This document shows, piece after piece, positions 24,518 to 32,340 of a stretch of DNA of 34,473 nt. The notes beneath the pieces are model-generated. The model had not been told where the DNA came from. It searched no databases and worked only from the letters and a program-made list of their open reading frames with translations. The translations under genes and the position numbers were made by a program. Within the stretch, counting starts at the first letter, position 1. Each line of letters starts with the position of its first letter. Where the stretch lies: the NCBI GenBank assembly GCA_023419535.1, contig JAEZXX010000033.1, positions 1-34,473 on the forward strand. Reading direction: 5' to 3'. This DNA comes from Pseudomonadota bacterium. Lineage in GTDB: Bacteria > Pseudomonadota > Alphaproteobacteria > Rhizobiales > Rhizobiaceae.

Positions 24518-24685
24518 TCAGTCGGCGACGGCGACCGTCTCGATCTGAGCCGTCTCGTCCGGAAGGTCGGCCGTTGCATAGCTCGCGGTGAGGATCGCGA
24601 ACGCGGCAAAGCCCCCGAGGAGCGTCAAGAACGTGCGCCGAAAGGAGAGCTTCCCACCGGTCATCTGAAGGTCAGCGTTGCTCAT
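24518..24685 (-). CDS. Small single-span or secreted hypothetical peptide (55 aa)
   Basis: Not recognised. From ATG 24685 the protein has 55 residues. It has a basic stretch (KLSFRRT) at about 12-18, one hydrophobic segment (about 19-37, LTLLGGFAAFAILTASYAT), then an acidic tail (ADLPDETAQIETVAVAD). This is either a signal peptide with cleavage near SYATA, leaving about 16-18 acidic residues, or a single membrane anchor. A longer open frame upstream (to 24871) is unlikely to be coding. Support for a real gene: a good terminator 25 bp downstream and isolation from neighbours. Against it: a weak ribosome site (UUGUC before ATG). Confidence 0.55.
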   Translation of the reverse strand: MSNADLQMTGGKLSFRRTFLTLLGGFAAFAILTASYATADLPDETAQIETVAVAD

Positions 24686-24904
24686 GACAAATATTGATCC
24701 GCGTTTACTTTCGCGCTGTTTCCAGCTCGCGAGCGTCCCTACTTGCGACCAGAATGTTTCCGGGCCGAGAAGGTTGCCGATGGAGGGGGAAAAATCGCGT
24801 CTTGTGACTGACCCTCTTATGACATGGCCGGGGTCGGCACCGCTATCGCCCGACCGCAACACCCACAGCATCCTCGATATTACGCGCGCTTTTGATTCAA
24901 ATGG

Positions 24905-25954
24905 TTAACGCCGAGAGGCGCGTTCCATGCCGCCGGGCGCCCGAACGAGCCCGTGTTCGACGAGGCTCCGCGCCGCGGCTTCGACCGCCTCCTCCGGCGA
25001 ACGGAACGAAAGGCCCAGAATCGCCTGTGCCGGAGAGGCGTCGAGACTGCGCTCCGGATCGAGTTCATTGCGCAGGAGAGCGGCCTGCGAGGAGAACAGA
25101 CCGGCGAACCGCACCAGCGCGTTCGGCAGGGTCGCCTGGGGAAGCCGCGCGAGCGAGGGGTGGGCGGCGGCGAGCGCGCGGCCGATCTGGAGGAGCGAGC
25201 GCTCGCCGGCGGACAGGATGAGGCGGCGGCCGGCGGCCTGCTGCACCGTCATCGCCCGCAGATGCGCTTCGGCCACGTCCCGCACGTCGACGATCCCGAA
25301 TCGCGCCTTGGGCACCAGCGGCATCAGGCCCTTCATCATCATGGCGACGATCGACAGGGAGGTGCCCGCGTCGGCATCGAGCCCCGGGCCGAGAACGAGC
25401 GCGGGATTGCAGACCGCGAGCTCGGTGGCGCTGCCATCGAGTGCCTCCCGGGCCGCGCGCTCGGCGAGCGTCTTCGACACGGCATAGGACGAGATGGTGT
25501 CGCTCTCCACGTTCGAGACGTCGGCCTCGGAAAAGCGCTTCTCCCGGCGCCCCTCGTGCCCGTGATAGACGGCGACCACCGACGAGGTGAGGACGACCCG
25601 CTCCACGCCGGCGCGCTTGGCCGCCGCGACGACGCGCAGCGTACCGCCTTTGGCGACCGGCACGAGGCCGAACTTGTCGCGCGGCGGCGCGGAGGGAAAC
25701 GGCGACGCGGTGTGCTGCACGAAGCGGCATCCGTCCGCGACGCGATCCCAGCCCTTGTCCCGGGTCAGATCGACCTCGACCACCTCGAACCGCGCCACGT
25801 CGGCCCCGTGAGCGGCCAGCGTGAGTCTGGTCTCCTCGCCCTTGGCTCGGGAACGGACCGTGCCGCGCACCCGGTAACCCGCCTCGAGCAGGCGCAGGGC
25901 CAAGTGCTTGGCGATGAAGCCGGACGCGCCGGTCAGGAGGACGGTGTCGGACAT
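24905..25954 (-). CDS. NAD(P)-dependent epimerase/reductase, extended SDR (dihydroflavonol-reductase-like)
   Basis: Extended short-chain dehydrogenase/reductase of 349 residues. The N-terminal Rossmann motif TGASGFIAKH (8-17) binds the nucleotide; Arg residues after strand two (TVRSRAK) suggest NADP(H). Catalytic residues are Ser124/125 (VLTSSVVAVY), Tyr157 and Lys161 (SSYAVSKT). The pattern and HTASPFP segment resemble the dihydroflavonol-4-reductase/aldehyde-reductase branch rather than sugar epimerases. The substrate is unknown. A strong AGGAG site precedes ATG 25954. Only 36 bp lie between the upstream rplQ terminator and this ATG, leaving little room for a separate promoter. Neighbours give no pathway context. 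Confidence 0.88.
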   Translation of the reverse strand: MSDTVLLTGASGFIAKHLALRLLEAGYRVRGTVRSRAKGEETRLTLAAHGADVARFEVVEVDLTRDKGWDRVADGCRFVQHTASPFPSAPPRDKFGLVPVAKGGTLRVVAAAKRAGVERVVLTSSVVAVYHGHEGRREKRFSEADVSNVESDTISSYAVSKTLAERAAREALDGSATELAVCNPALVLGPGLDADAGTSLSIVAMMMKGLMPLVPKARFGIVDVRDVAEAHLRAMTVQQAAGRRLILSAGERSLLQIGRALAAAHPSLARLPQATLPNALVRFAGLFSSQAALLRNELDPERSLDASPAQAILGLSFRSPEEAVEAAARSLVEHGLVRAPGGMERASRR

Positions 25955-25990
25955 GAGATGCTCCTTCGGCTGCCGGACCTGGCTCCAACG

Positions 25991-26015
25991 AAAAAGGGCC
26001 CCTTTCGGAGCCCTT
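25991..26015 (-). terminator. Rho-independent terminator of the ribosomal operon
   Basis: On the minus strand, AAGGGCTCC, a GAAA tetraloop and GGGGCCCTT form a 9-bp stem with one G-U pair, followed by UUU. Arms are plus 26007-26015 and 25994-26002. It begins 26 bp after the rplQ stop and closes the spc/alpha transcript. Confidence 0.85.
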
Positions 26016-26041
26016 CGTCGTTCGAAAATCCGAGGCCTGGA

Positions 26042-26467
26042 TCAGGCCGCTTCGCTCTCGTTGCCCTCGGCCTCGATGCGGGCGCGATCGATCGAGCCGC
26101 GCGCGTCGACGTCGCGGTCGACGAACTCGATCACGGCCAGCGGAGCGTTGTCGCCGCGGCGGAAGCCCGCTTTCAGGACACGCGTGTAGCCGCCGTTCCG
26201 GTCGGCGTAGCGCGGGGCCAGCGTGTCGAAGAGCTTCTTGATGACGGTCTCGTCACGGACCTGGCTGATCGCCTGACGACGGGCGTGGAGGTCGCCGCGC
26301 TTGCCGAGCGTGATCATCTTCTCGACGATCGGGCGGAGGTCCTTCGCCTTGGGAAGCGTGGTGACGATCTGCTCGTGCTCGATCAGCGAGGCCACCATGT
26401 TGGCGAACATCGCCTTGCGGTGCTCGTGGGTGCGGTTGAGCTTGCGGCCGCGATTGCCGTGACGCAT
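26042..26467 (-). CDS. rplQ: 50S ribosomal protein L17
   Basis: Large-subunit protein near the exit tunnel. The 141 residues start with the family signature MRHGNRGRKLNRTHEHRKAM and continue with VASLIEHEQIVTTLPKAKDLR and GGYTRVLKAGFRRGDNAP. The C-terminal acidic extension (about 125-141) is usual in alphaproteobacteria. AAGGAAG precedes the ATG. Last gene of the alpha operon, followed by a clear terminator; 139 bp separate it from rpoA. Confidence 0.98.
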   Translation of the reverse strand: MRHGNRGRKLNRTHEHRKAMFANMVASLIEHEQIVTTLPKAKDLRPIVEKMITLGKRGDLHARRQAISQVRDETVIKKLFDTLAPRYADRNGGYTRVLKAGFRRGDNAPLAVIEFVDRDVDARGSIDRARIEAEGNESEAA

Positions 26468-26569
26468 GGGGTTCTTCCTTCAAAATGCCGGCTCGTCGGC
26501 CGGGGGTCGGCATCCTCGCGTTCCCTTGGAGCGGGTCGCATGTGCCTTTGAATGATTGAGGTATGCGAA

Positions 26570-26599
26570 GGCCGCCGCCCCGCGAACGGAGCGACGGCC
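26570..26599 (-). other. Stem-loop after the rpoA stop
   Basis: GGCCGCCGCCCC (26570-26581) and GGAGCGACGGCC (26588-26599) form a 12-bp stem (two G-U pairs on the minus strand) around a 6-nt loop. It starts 7 nt past the rpoA stop. No U run follows, so it is more likely an RNA-processing, stabilising or weak-pause element than a strong terminator. Confidence 0.55.
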
Positions 26600-26606
26600 G
26601 ATGTCG

Positions 26607-27626
26607 TCAGTACTGGTCTTCGTAGCGCTTGGCCAGATCGTCGATGTTCTCGGGCGGCCAAGCGGCCACTTCCATCCCGAGATGCAGACCCATGGAGGCG
26701 AGAACCTCCTTGATCTCGTTCAGCGACTTGCGGCCGAAGTTCGGAGTGCGCAGCATCTCCGCCTCGGTCTTCTGGATCAGGTCGCCGATATAGACGATGT
26801 TGTCGTTCTTCAGGCAGTTCGCCGAGCGGACCGAAAGCTCCAGCTCGTCGACCTTCTTGAGGAGCGCCGGGTTGAAGGCGAGCTCCGCGATCGCCTCGTC
26901 CGTGTGGCCGCGATGGTCGCGCTGCGGCTCCTCGAAGTTCACGAAGACGGCCAGCTGGTCCTGCAGGATGCGCGCGGCGTAGGCCACCGCGTCCTCGCCG
27001 GAGATCGAGCCGTCGGTCTCGATCTCCATGGTCAGCTTGTCCTTGTTCAGGTCCTGACCCTCGCGGGTGTTCTCGACCTTATAGGACACCTTCTTGACCG
27101 GCGAGAACAGCGAGTCGACCGGGATCAGGCCGATCGGAGCGTCCTCGGCCCGGTTGCGGTCGGCCGGGACGTAGCCCTTGCCGGTGTTCACGGTGAACTC
27201 GATGCGGATCTCCGCGCCCTCGTCGAGGGTGCAGATCTCGTGGTTCGGATTCAGGATCTCGATGTCGCCGACCGTCTGGATGTCGCCGGCGGTCACGACG
27301 CCCGGGCCCTGCTTGCGCAGGACCATGCGCTTGGGGCCCTCGCCCTGCATGCCGATCGAGATTTCCTTGACGTTCAGGACGATGTCCGTCACGTCCTCGC
27401 GCACGCCGGCGATCGAGGAGAACTCGTGCAGCACGCCGTCGATCTGGATCGCGGTCACGGCCGCGCCCTGGAGCGAGGAGAGGAGCACGCGGCGCAGCGC
27501 GTTGCCGAGCGTCAGGCCGAAGCCGCGCTCGAGGGGTTCGGCCGTCAGCGACGCCTTGGTCCGGCTGCCGCCCTTGAACACGATCTGGTTCGGCTTGGTG
27601 AGGTCCTGCCAGTTGCTGGCGATCAT
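26607..27626 (-). CDS. rpoA: RNA polymerase subunit alpha
   Basis: Alpha subunit that seeds polymerase assembly and binds UP elements and activators. The 339 residues split into the N-terminal dimerisation domain (about 1-235, GFGLTLGNALRRVLLSS) and the C-terminal DNA-binding domain (about 255-325, ELSVRSANCLKN then GRKSLNEIKEVLASMGL). Length and ends are normal. Start ATG 27626 gives MIASNWQDL. It sits between rpsK and rplQ as in all alphaproteobacteria, with gaps of about 140 bp on both sides. Confidence 0.99.
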   Translation of the reverse strand: MIASNWQDLTKPNQIVFKGGSRTKASLTAEPLERGFGLTLGNALRRVLLSSLQGAAVTAIQIDGVLHEFSSIAGVREDVTDIVLNVKEISIGMQGEGPKRMVLRKQGPGVVTAGDIQTVGDIEILNPNHEICTLDEGAEIRIEFTVNTGKGYVPADRNRAEDAPIGLIPVDSLFSPVKKVSYKVENTREGQDLNKDKLTMEIETDGSISGEDAVAYAARILQDQLAVFVNFEEPQRDHRGHTDEAIAELAFNPALLKKVDELELSVRSANCLKNDNIVYIGDLIQKTEAEMLRTPNFGRKSLNEIKEVLASMGLHLGMEVAAWPPENIDDLAKRYEDQY

Positions 27627-27713
27627 GGTCTTTGCCTTTCAGCGGCCCCGCCACCATCCAATCGTGGCGATGGGCGTCTCATGAGAAGGATCCCCCTCCT
27701 CGAACGGGCAAAT

Positions 27714-27738
27714 CCGCAGCGCCGGATGAGCGCTGCGG
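27714..27738 (-). other. Stem-loop after the rpsK stop
   Basis: CCGCAGCGC (27714-27722) and GCGCTGCGG (27730-27738) form a perfect 9-bp stem with a 7-nt loop, 33 nt past the rpsK stop. On the minus strand it is followed by AUUUG, a weak U stretch only. Confidence 0.5.
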
Positions 27739-27771
27739 TTCAGTTTCGTCGCGCAGAGCGCGCGCGGCGCC

Positions 27772-28161
27772 TTAGACGCGGCGCTTCTTGCGCGGACGCA
27801 CGCCGTTGTGCGGGATCGGGGTCACGTCGCGGATCGAGGTGATCGTGAAGCCCGCCGCCTGCAGTGCGCGCAGGGCCGACTCACGACCCGAACCCGGACC
27901 GCAGACCTCGACCTCGAGGGTCCGCATGCCGTGCTCCTGAGCCTTCTTGGCCGCGTCCTCGGCCGCGATCTGCGCGGCGAAGGGCGTCGACTTGCGCGAG
28001 CCCTTGAAGCCCTGCGCGCCCGCCGAGGACCAGGCGATCGCGTTGCCCTGCGCGTCGGTGATCGTGATCAGCGTGTTGTTGAAGGAGGAGTTCACGTGAG
28101 CGACGCCCGACGTGATGTTCTTGCGCTCGCGACGACGGACGCGCTGTGCTTCCTTGGCCAT
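27772..28161 (-). CDS. rpsK: 30S ribosomal protein S11
   Basis: Small-subunit platform protein, 129 residues. Core motifs are GVAHVNSSFNNTLITITD, AWSSAGAQGFKGSRKSTPFA, and the C-terminal DVTPIPHNGVRPRKKRRV, which is close to invariant. The N-terminus MAKEAQRVRRRERK is the alphaproteobacterial form. It lies between rpsM and rpoA in the alpha operon. Confidence 0.99.
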   Translation of the reverse strand: MAKEAQRVRRRERKNITSGVAHVNSSFNNTLITITDAQGNAIAWSSAGAQGFKGSRKSTPFAAQIAAEDAAKKAQEHGMRTLEVEVCGPGSGRESALRALQAAGFTITSIRDVTPIPHNGVRPRKKRRV

Positions 28162-28242
28162 TTTCTATCCTTGGATATCGACACCGCCGTAATGCCGGCG
28201 GCTCCACCTGGCATCGCCCGGAATGGACGACGCCGAACGAGC

Positions 28243-28261
28243 GGGCGGCTCGCGGCCGCCC
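28243..28261 (-). other. Stem-loop after the rpsM stop
   Basis: GGGCGGC (28243-28249) and GCCGCCC (28255-28261) form a perfect 7-bp stem with a 5-nt loop, 8 nt past the rpsM stop. A second small stem (CCGCCG 28184-28189 with CGGCGG 28196-28201) lies closer to rpsK. Confidence 0.4.
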
Positions 28262-28269
28262 TCCCGTGA

Positions 28270-28638
28270 TTACTTCTTCTTGCCGGCGATCGCCTTCGCC
28301 GGACCCTTGCGGGTGCGGGCGTTGGTGTGGGTGCGCTGGCCGCGGACCGGCAGGCCGCGACGATGACGCAGGCCGCGGTAGCAGCCCAGATCCATCAGAC
28401 GCTTGATGTTCATCGACGTCTCGCGGCGCAGGTCGCCCTCGACGCGGTAGTCGCGGTCGATGATCTCGCGGATCTGCAGGACCTCGGAATCGGTCAGGTC
28501 GTTGACGCGGCGCTCGGCGCCGAGATTGACCTTCTCGACGATCTCCTTGGCGAAGCGCGGGCCGATGCCGTGGATGTACTGAAGCGCGACGACGACGCGC
28601 TTGTTGGTCGGGATGTTGACGCCTGCGATACGGGCCAT
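28270..28638 (-). CDS. rpsM: 30S ribosomal protein S13
   Basis: Small-subunit head protein forming bridges to the large subunit. The 122 residues contain ARIAGVNIPTNKRVVVALQY, the helix-hairpin-helix YIHGIGPRFAKEI, and GCYRGLRHRRGLPVRGQRTH followed by TNARTRKGPAKAI and a basic tail. First gene of the alpha part, 202 bp after adk; that gap holds a long stem-loop and could contain a promoter. Confidence 0.99.
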   Translation of the reverse strand: MARIAGVNIPTNKRVVVALQYIHGIGPRFAKEIVEKVNLGAERRVNDLTDSEVLQIREIIDRDYRVEGDLRRETSMNIKRLMDLGCYRGLRHRRGLPVRGQRTHTNARTRKGPAKAIAGKKK

Positions 28639-28795
28639 CGGTCATTTCTCCATGTCGGCCGGACGGACCGGCGTTTGAACGAACCCCGCGTCCGGTGGAG
28701 GCCGGCCCTTGCGGGTTACCGTCAACGAAACGATCGGCGCAGCCCGTCCGGGCGGCCGACCGCGATTCTTCGAAGAGGATAGGTGGCAGATAATG

Positions 28796-28826
28796 GAGCC
28801 GAAGCGTCGAGTCAACGCTTCGGCTC
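28796..28826 (-). other. Twelve-base-pair stem-loop after the adk stop
   Basis: GAGCCGAAGCGT (28796-28807) and ACGCTTCGGCTC (28815-28826) form a perfect 12-bp stem with a 7-nt loop, 14 nt past the adk stop. On the minus strand CAUUAUCU follows, with no U run. It may end or stabilise the secY-adk message or mark a processing site before rpsM. Confidence 0.65.
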
Positions 28827-28840
28827 TTGACTTTCCGGCT

Positions 28841-29431
28841 TTACGCCTCAGCGGTCTCGATCACCGCGTCGATCGCCTTCGACACCTCCTCGATCGAGGC
28901 CATGCCGTCGATCGAATGCAGAAGACCGCGCTCCCGGTAATACGGGCCGACGGCGGCGGTCGCGGCCTTGAACTCCTCCAGCCGGCGGTGGAACACCTCC
29001 GGCTTGTCGTCCTTGCGAACCGGCTTGCCGGCGGCGGCGGTCTCGGCCGCCCGCTTCTCGATCCGCGAGACGAGAGCGTTCTCGTCCACCTTGAACTCGA
29101 TCACCGCGTCGATCTTCACGCCCCGGTCGCGCAGCATGGCGTCGAGCGCCTCCGCCTGCGGGATGGTCCGGGGATAGCCGTCGAGAACGAAGCCCTTGCG
29201 GGCGTCGGCCTCGTCGAGGCGCTCGGCGACGATCCCGTTGACGATCTCGTCGGAGACGAGCTGCCCCGCATCGATGACGGCCTGCGCTCGTCTTCCGGTC
29301 TCCGTCCCGGCGGCGACCGCTGCGCGCAGCATGTCGCCGGTGGAGAGTTGCGGCGTCGCGTACCGATCGATGAGGCGTTGCGCTTGTGTCCCCTTCCCCG
29401 CCCCCGGCGGCCCAAGCAGTATCAGTCTCAT
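28841..29431 (-). CDS. adk: Adenylate kinase
   Basis: Converts ATP and AMP to two ADP. The 196 residues have the P-loop GPPGAGKGTQ (7-16), the AMP-binding segment STGDMLR and GFVLDGYPRT, and DDKPEVFHRRL with the arginines. The LID region is short and lacks the four cysteines of zinc-type enzymes, so this is the short-lid form seen in many alphaproteobacteria. The ATG lies directly after the secY stop, which suggests coupling. The secY-adk-rpsM order is canonical. Confidence 0.98.
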   Translation of the reverse strand: MRLILLGPPGAGKGTQAQRLIDRYATPQLSTGDMLRAAVAAGTETGRRAQAVIDAGQLVSDEIVNGIVAERLDEADARKGFVLDGYPRTIPQAEALDAMLRDRGVKIDAVIEFKVDENALVSRIEKRAAETAAAGKPVRKDDKPEVFHRRLEEFKAATAAVGPYYRERGLLHSIDGMASIEEVSKAIDAVIETAEA

Positions 29432-30775
29432 CTATCGGTTACCCCGCCTTCCTCCGCGCAGCTTCGCCTTCTTGACGAGGCCTTCGTATTGATGCGCCAG
29501 CAGATGCCCCTGGACCTGCGCCACCGTGTCCATCGTCACCGAGACGACGATGAGCAGCGACGTTCCTCCCAGGTAGAAGGGGATGCCGGCGGTCGAGATC
29601 AGGATCTCCGGCAGGAGACAGACCACGACCAGATAGATCGCGCCGACGACGGTGATGCGCGTCAGCACGTAGTCGATGTATTCCGCGGTGCGCTCGCCCG
29701 GGCGGATGCCCGGAATGAAGCCGCCGTGCTTCTTCAGATTGTCGGCCGTGTCCTTCGGATTGAAGACAATGGCCGTGTAGAAGAACGCGAAGAAGGCGAT
29801 CATCGCGGCGTAGAAGATCATGTAGAGCGGCTGGCCGTGGCCGAGCGCGGCCACCACCGCCGTCGCCCAGCCGGGCAGCGTCGAGGTGTCGGCGAAGTTC
29901 GCCGCCGTCACCGGCAGAAGCAGCAGCGAGGACGCGAAGATCGCCGGGATGACGCCCGCCGTATTGAGCTTGAGCGGCAGATGCGAGGTGTCGCCCTGGA
30001 ACATCCGATTGCCGACCTGGCGCTTCGGATACTGGATCAGGAGCCGGCGCTGAGCACGCTCGAAGAACACGATGACGACGATGCAGCCGAGCGCGGCGAC
30101 GACCACGAGGAACAGGACCGCCAGAGACAAGGCACCGGTCCGCCCGAGCTCGAGAAGCTGCGCGATGGCGCTGGGCAGGTTCGCCACGATGCCCGCGAAG
30201 ATGATCAGCGAGATGCCGTTGCCGATGCCCCGCGCGGTGATCTGCTCGCCGAGCCACATCAGGAACATGGTGCCGCCGACGAGCGTGATGACGGCCGACA
30301 GGATGAAGAAGGCGCCCGGCGAGACGACGATGTTCTCGGAGGACTGCAGGCCCAGCGCGATGCCGTAGGCCTGGATGGTCGCGAGCAGCACCGTGCCGTA
30401 GCGCGTGTACTGGTTGATCACCTTCCGGCCCTGCTCGCCCTCCTTCTTCAGCTGCTCGAGCGACGGAATGACCGACGTCATCAGCTGGATGATGATGGAG
30501 GCGGAGATGTACGGCATGATGCCGAGGGCGAAGATCGCCATGCGCTCGACCGCGCCGCCGGCGAACATGTTGAACAGCCCGAGAATGCCGGTCGACTGCT
30601 GGCTGAAGGCCTGCGCCATGGCTTCCGGGTTGATGCCCGGCATCGGGATGTAGGTGCCGAGGCGGTAGACGAGGAGCGCGCCCAGCGTGAACCAGATGCG
30701 CTTCTTGAGATCCGTCGCCTTGGAGAAGGCAGCGAAGTTGAGGTTTGCGGCAAGTTGTTCCGCGGCCGATGCCAT
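29432..30775 (-). CDS. secY: Preprotein translocase subunit SecY
   Basis: Channel subunit of the SecYEG translocon in the inner membrane. The 447 residues show ten hydrophobic segments: the first follows RIWFTLGALLVYRLGTYIPM and the last precedes QVQGHLLAHQYEGLVKKAK. Family landmarks are PGINPEAM, MPYISASIIIQL, the cytoplasmic loop FFERAQRRLLIQYPKRQVG, and GGTSLLIVVSV. Length is normal. GGAGAG precedes ATG 30775. The 209-bp gap to rplO is unusually long for this operon and carries a stem-loop. Confidence 0.99.
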   Translation of the reverse strand: MASAAEQLAANLNFAAFSKATDLKKRIWFTLGALLVYRLGTYIPMPGINPEAMAQAFSQQSTGILGLFNMFAGGAVERMAIFALGIMPYISASIIIQLMTSVIPSLEQLKKEGEQGRKVINQYTRYGTVLLATIQAYGIALGLQSSENIVVSPGAFFILSAVITLVGGTMFLMWLGEQITARGIGNGISLIIFAGIVANLPSAIAQLLELGRTGALSLAVLFLVVVAALGCIVVIVFFERAQRRLLIQYPKRQVGNRMFQGDTSHLPLKLNTAGVIPAIFASSLLLLPVTAANFADTSTLPGWATAVVAALGHGQPLYMIFYAAMIAFFAFFYTAIVFNPKDTADNLKKHGGFIPGIRPGERTAEYIDYVLTRITVVGAIYLVVVCLLPEILISTAGIPFYLGGTSLLIVVSVTMDTVAQVQGHLLAHQYEGLVKKAKLRGGRRGNR

Positions 30776-30944
30776 CGTCGATGCTCTCCGGGTTGTCCCC
30801 AGCGGCGCGCGGGGCCGAATCGAGACGTCGATGGCCTCAGGACGCGCGCCGAGTTCAGTCTATGTATGCGGTCCCTGCCCGCCGCAACAGACGAGAAATG
30901 ACGTCGGCGTGGCGAACCGCGCAGCGCGCGCGCGGAACGGCGAC

Positions 30945-30971
30945 GGACGGACGACCGAAGGCCGCCCGTCC
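30945..30971 (-). other. Stem-loop after the rplO stop
   Basis: GGACGGACGACC (30945-30956) and GGCCGCCCGTCC (30960-30971) can form a 12-bp stem with two G-U pairs and a 3-nt loop on the minus strand, 13 nt past the rplO stop. No U run follows. It sits in the 209-bp rplO-secY gap, in which no further gene was seen. Confidence 0.5.
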
Positions 30972-30984
30972 GCAAGGCTTGAAA

Positions 30985-31461
30985 TCAGGCGGAGGCTTCG
31001 GCCGCCTGCGGCAGCTTGACCGTGCCGCCGGCCTTCTCGACCTTCTCGATGGCCGCTTTCGACGCGCCGTCGACGGCGATCGTCAGCTTGCCCGAGACCT
31101 CGCCGTCGGCGAGGAGACGCACGCCGTCGCGCGAGCGGCGCAGCAGGCCCGCGGCCTTCAGCGCGGCCGCGTCGATCTCGGCCTTGCCGTCGAGACGGCC
31201 CGCTTCGATCGCCTGCTGGATGCGGGCGAGCGAGACGATGTTGTAGGTCTTCGCGAAGATGTTCACGAAGCCGCGCTTCGGCAGGCGACGGTAGAGCGGC
31301 ATCTGGCCGCCCTCGAAGCCGTTGATGGCCACGCCCGAACGGGACTTCTGGCCCTTCACGCCGCGGCCGCCGGTCTTGCCGGAGCCCGAGCCGATGCCGC
31401 GGCCCAGGCGCTTGCGCGAATGGGTGGCGCCCGGGACGTCGGAGAGTTCGTTCAGTTTCAT
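30985..31461 (-). CDS. rplO: 50S ribosomal protein L15
   Basis: Late-assembling large-subunit protein of 158 residues. The Gly/Arg-rich N-terminus (MKLNELSDVPGATHSRKRLG then GSGSGKTGGRGVKGQKSRSG) and the GGQMPLYRRLPKRGF motif identify it. The C-terminal half (about 70-158) is the globular domain. The ATG has a GGGAGAAG site and lies 16 bp after the rpmD stop. Confidence 0.99.
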   Translation of the reverse strand: MKLNELSDVPGATHSRKRLGRGIGSGSGKTGGRGVKGQKSRSGVAINGFEGGQMPLYRRLPKRGFVNIFAKTYNIVSLARIQQAIEAGRLDGKAEIDAAALKAAGLLRRSRDGVRLLADGEVSGKLTIAVDGASKAAIEKVEKAGGTVKLPQAAEASA

Positions 31462-31477
31462 GTTCGCTTCTCCCGGC

Positions 31478-31678
31478 TTACTGGCCGTCGACGACGCGGA
31501 CGAGGTGGCTGACCTTGGCGATCATGCCACGCACGGCCGGAGTGTCCTCCAGCGTCCGCGTGCGATGCAACTTGTTGAGGCCCAGGCCGACGAGCGTCTG
31601 GCGCTGGTCGGCGGGGCGGCGAAGCGGGCTACCGATCTGCACGACGGTGATCGTAGCCCCGGTCTTTTCCTTGGCCAT
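31478..31678 (-). CDS. rpmD: 50S ribosomal protein L30
   Basis: Small large-subunit protein, 66 residues from ATG 31678. IGSPLRRPADQRQTLVGLGL, LNKLHRTRTLEDTPAVRGMI and HLVRV are the family core. Two ATGs lie side by side (31681 and 31678); AGGAG sits 4 nt before the first and 7 nt before the second, so the second was chosen and gives the usual MAKE start. Between rpsE and rplO as expected. Confidence 0.96.
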   Translation of the reverse strand: MAKEKTGATITVVQIGSPLRRPADQRQTLVGLGLNKLHRTRTLEDTPAVRGMIAKVSHLVRVVDGQ

Positions 31679-31728
31679 CATGAGGCTCCTTCAGAAATGG
31701 CGTTGAGAACGATGCGGGGTTGCCGCGA

Positions 31729-32301
31729 TCAGTCCTCGGTGCCGACCAGGTCGCTGCGACGCGCCTGCAGGGTGGAGTACTTGATACCGCGACGGGCCGC
31801 GACGTCCTTGGGGTGCATCTGACCCTTCAGCGCGTCGAAGGTGGCACGGACCATGTTGTACGGGTTCGACGAGCCGAGCGACTTGGCGACGACGTCGTGC
31901 ATGCCGACCGCCTCGAAGACGGCGCGCATCGGGCCGCCGGCGATGATGCCGGTACCGGCCTCGGCGGCGCGCAGGATCACCTTGCCGGCGCCGTGGCGGC
32001 CGTGCGAATCGTGATGCAGCGTGCGGGCCTCGCGCAGCGGCACGAAGATGAGGTCGCGCTTGGCTGCTTCGGTCGCCTTGCGGATGGCCTCCGGCACTTC
32101 GCGCGCCTTGCCGTGGCCGAAGCCGACGCGGCCCTTCTGGTCGCCGACAACAACGAGCGCGGCAAAGCCGAACCGCCGGCCGCCCTTCACCACCTTGGCG
32201 ACGCGGTTAATGTGAACGAGCTTGTCGACAAACTCGCTGTCGCGCTCCTCGCGCTCTCCGCCGCGCTCACGGTCGCGTTTCTGCTTGGGTTCACGTGCCA
32301 T
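31729..32301 (-). CDS. rpsE: 30S ribosomal protein S5
   Basis: Decoding-site protein, 190 residues. A charged N-terminal extension (MAREPKQKRDRERGGEREER) typical of alphaproteobacteria is followed by the double-stranded-RNA-binding fold (INRVAKVVKGGRRFGFAALV, VGFGHGKAREVPEAIRKA) and the S5 C-terminal domain (SLGSSNPYNMVRATFDAL). Start ATG 32301 was chosen over an upstream in-frame start at 32331, which would add ten residues not seen in the family. Confidence 0.98.
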   Translation of the reverse strand: MAREPKQKRDRERGGEREERDSEFVDKLVHINRVAKVVKGGRRFGFAALVVVGDQKGRVGFGHGKAREVPEAIRKATEAAKRDLIFVPLREARTLHHDSHGRHGAGKVILRAAEAGTGIIAGGPMRAVFEAVGMHDVVAKSLGSSNPYNMVRATFDALKGQMHPKDVAARRGIKYSTLQARRSDLVGTED

Positions 32302-32340
32302 ATCGTTTTTCCTTCGGGCGGCTGCGCCCATATCGCCCGG

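Noticed and set aside
24678..24908. Plus-strand open frame of about 76 codons filling the gap between the SDR gene and the small peptide gene
   Set aside because: No ribosome site, no recognisable motif, and it overlaps both neighbours at its ends; the region is more likely upstream DNA of the small peptide gene.
28796..28826. Intrinsic terminator splitting the spc and alpha operons
   Set aside because: The stem is strong, but no U run follows on the minus strand, so it is listed only as a stem-loop.
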